From: a virus
DNA length: 38,111 nucleotides
Reading direction: 5' to 3' (one strand)
IMG/VR virus record: IMGVR_UViG_3300037367_000072
Coordinates: 1 to 38,111 of that record
A program made the translations under genes and the position numbers. Position 1 is the first letter of the stretch; every line of letters starts with the position of its first letter. Below are positions 37,237 to 38,111 of the stretch, in pieces. The notes beneath the pieces were generated by a model. That model ran no database searches. It was not told the origin of the DNA and saw nothing but the letters and a program-made list of their open reading frames with translations.

Positions 37237-37605
37237 TCAGATTCCTTTCGCTACTACAAGACCTTGAAGAACTCCTGTGCCGCTCGTTGCTGTATAGACA
37301 AACCTCGTATAAAATGCAGACATCTGGTTCAAATCGACATAAGCATCATTTGCTGTTCCCGTCGCTGTAATCGCGGGCGTCACTGGGAGCGTAATCCAAT
37401 TTCCTGCGTTCACACTATTTCCAAGATAATCTTGCGTGTGATTGGATGAGATTTGAAAGCTAAACGTTCCTACAGGCGTTCCCGTCCAATCGAGCTGAAA
37501 GCCTACATTATCTTGATACTCAATCTTTACCGCCGCACTCGTAAAACTGGTCGCCATACTGACGTTTGTTGCGAGATAGACCGGGTAAAGTACGTTTTGT
37601 GCCAT
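37237..37605 (-). CDS. Small beta-rich virion protein, paralogue C
   Basis: 122 aa. Its AVKIEYQDNVGFQLDW ... GTFSFQISSNHTQDYLGN ... GNWITLPV order matches the protein at 1622-2011 (HEIEWGDNVSFQINV ... GTFAVQVSDDYTINLNN ... GNWITLTL). The two are clear paralogues that flank the fibre and glycine-rich genes on the circular map. Confidence 0.6.
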   Translation of the reverse strand: MAQNVLYPVYLATNVSMATSFTSAAVKIEYQDNVGFQLDWTGTPVGTFSFQISSNHTQDYLGNSVNAGNWITLPVTPAITATGTANDAYVDLNQMSAFYTRFVYTATSGTGVLQGLVVAKGI

Positions 37606-37620
37606 TTTTGACTCTTCCTT

Positions 37621-38111
37621 TTATTGATAGAACGATTCGATTAAAACAGCTCCATTTGAACCTGATCCTCCGGCAGCAGATCCCCCCCCCCCGCCGCCCC
37701 CTAATCCATAATTGCCTCCTGCGGTGCCTGCATTTCCAGCTGTTCCCCCTGCACCCCCCGTTCCGCAAGTCCAATTTCCACCCCCTACTCCCCCATACCC
37801 CCCATTGACGCCTGTGACTCCTTCCGTTCCCCCCATGCCACAGCCTCCTGAAAAAATAAAGGTTCCCGTTGCTGGATTACCACCCTGTCCTCCTGTTCCG
37901 GGAGTTCCTACTCCAGAGCCCCCTGTGCCACCCGCTGATCCATTGGCCGTCACCGTGGTCACAGCAAAGGTGGTGGCCCCCCCAGAAGTTCCTGTACTCC
38001 CTGTCGATCCCGCAGGCCCTCCCGCGCCACCTGCTCCAATGGCAACGGCCGCAGTGGCTGGAATAGAAGCACTCAAGATATAAGCAATCGAAACGGTTCC
38101 GGCTCCCCCGC
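37621..38111 (-). CDS. Glycine-rich virion surface protein, C-terminal part
   Basis: Continuation of the gene starting at 327: 120 codons from 37983 to the stop at 37621, with the 37984-38111 part duplicated at the left end. Sequence is dominated by GGxGG motifs and ends SNGAVLIESFYQ. Glycine-rich phage adhesin domains fold as polyglycine-II sandwiches with surface loops that determine host specificity. A run of 11 C at 37682-37692 (poly-G in the coding sense) codes part of a Gly run. Confidence 0.8.
   Translation of the reverse strand, partial: GGAGTVSIAYILSASIPATAAVAIGAGGAGGPAGSTGSTGTSGGATTFAVTTVTANGSAGGTGGSGVGTPGTGGQGGNPATGTFIFSGGCGMGGTEGVTGVNGGYGGVGGGNWTCGTGGAGGTAGNAGTAGGNYGLGGGGGGGSAAGGSGSNGAVLIESFYQ

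Noticed and set aside
37566-38083. Plus-strand proline-rich ORFs (80 and 123 codons)
   Set aside because: Antisense of the glycine-rich gene; proline runs are just the complement of glycine codons.
1-38111. CRISPR array, integrase/attachment site, DNA or RNA polymerase genes
   Set aside because: No regularly spaced repeats and no tyrosine/serine recombinase or polymerase motifs were seen on either strand. The tRNA locus was considered as an attachment site, but no recombinase lies nearby.

Overview
The window is an essentially complete tailed-phage genome. Bases 1-126 recur at 37984-38109, so the contig closes into a circle of about 37,983 bp (or a terminally redundant or permuted linear genome), and one gene, for a glycine-rich protein, runs across the junction. 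The gene set points to a podovirus-like virion: small and large terminase, a 623-aa portal, a coiled-coil scaffold, an HK97-type major capsid protein (MCP), a head-tail adaptor, a large nozzle/stabilisation protein and three ejection-type internal proteins. No tail tube, sheath or tape measure is visible. There is no integrase, DNA polymerase, RNA polymerase or CRISPR. The host cannot be named from the sequence.

Layout. From about 37.6 kb through the junction down to 22.9 kb nearly everything is on the minus strand: fibre and surface proteins, internal proteins, nozzle, adaptor, decoration protein, capsid, scaffold, portal, terminase. From 27 to 23 kb lie two small regulators, a run of overlapping tiny genes, an ERF annealing protein and SSB (recombination). 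At 28-30 kb are secreted proteins, an Acb2/Tad1-like candidate anti-defence protein and a tRNA-like locus. At 30-31.7 kb a short plus-strand early operon starts with a ribbon-helix-helix regulator. At 31.7-34 kb are a glycosyltransferase, a VRR-NUC nuclease and an O-like replication protein with internal iteron-like repeats. At 34.3-36.1 kb are two small membrane proteins with a lytic transglycosylase (lysis) and a repeat protein.

The most striking content is RNA. (1) The capsid gene is split by two group I introns (184 and 731 nt) around a 45-nt exon; splicing restores a canonical capsid N-terminus, and intron 2 encodes an HNH homing endonuclease. (2) A tRNA-Gln(UUG) appears circularly permuted: the T arm and 3' acceptor strand come first, then a 6-nt linker, then the 5' acceptor strand, D arm and anticodon arm, all inside a 10-bp flanking stem. 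(3) Three copies of a structured element (about 245-327 bp) resemble HEARO/IscB-type omega RNA, and two copies of another (300 and 384 bp) resemble the ends and guide-RNA scaffold of IS200/IS605 TnpB elements. Both families show compensatory base changes between copies, and no transposase, TnpB or IscB gene is present. Two of the five copies break conserved small genes and a third displaces a start codon that has been rebuilt.

How it fits together: the early plus-strand operon and the O-like, ERF, SSB and nuclease genes would replicate and recombine the DNA; terminase and portal fill a scaffolded capsid; the adaptor, nozzle and internal proteins deliver it; the lysis cassette releases it. The elements and introns behave as non-coding passengers that depend on the host or on a homing enzyme.
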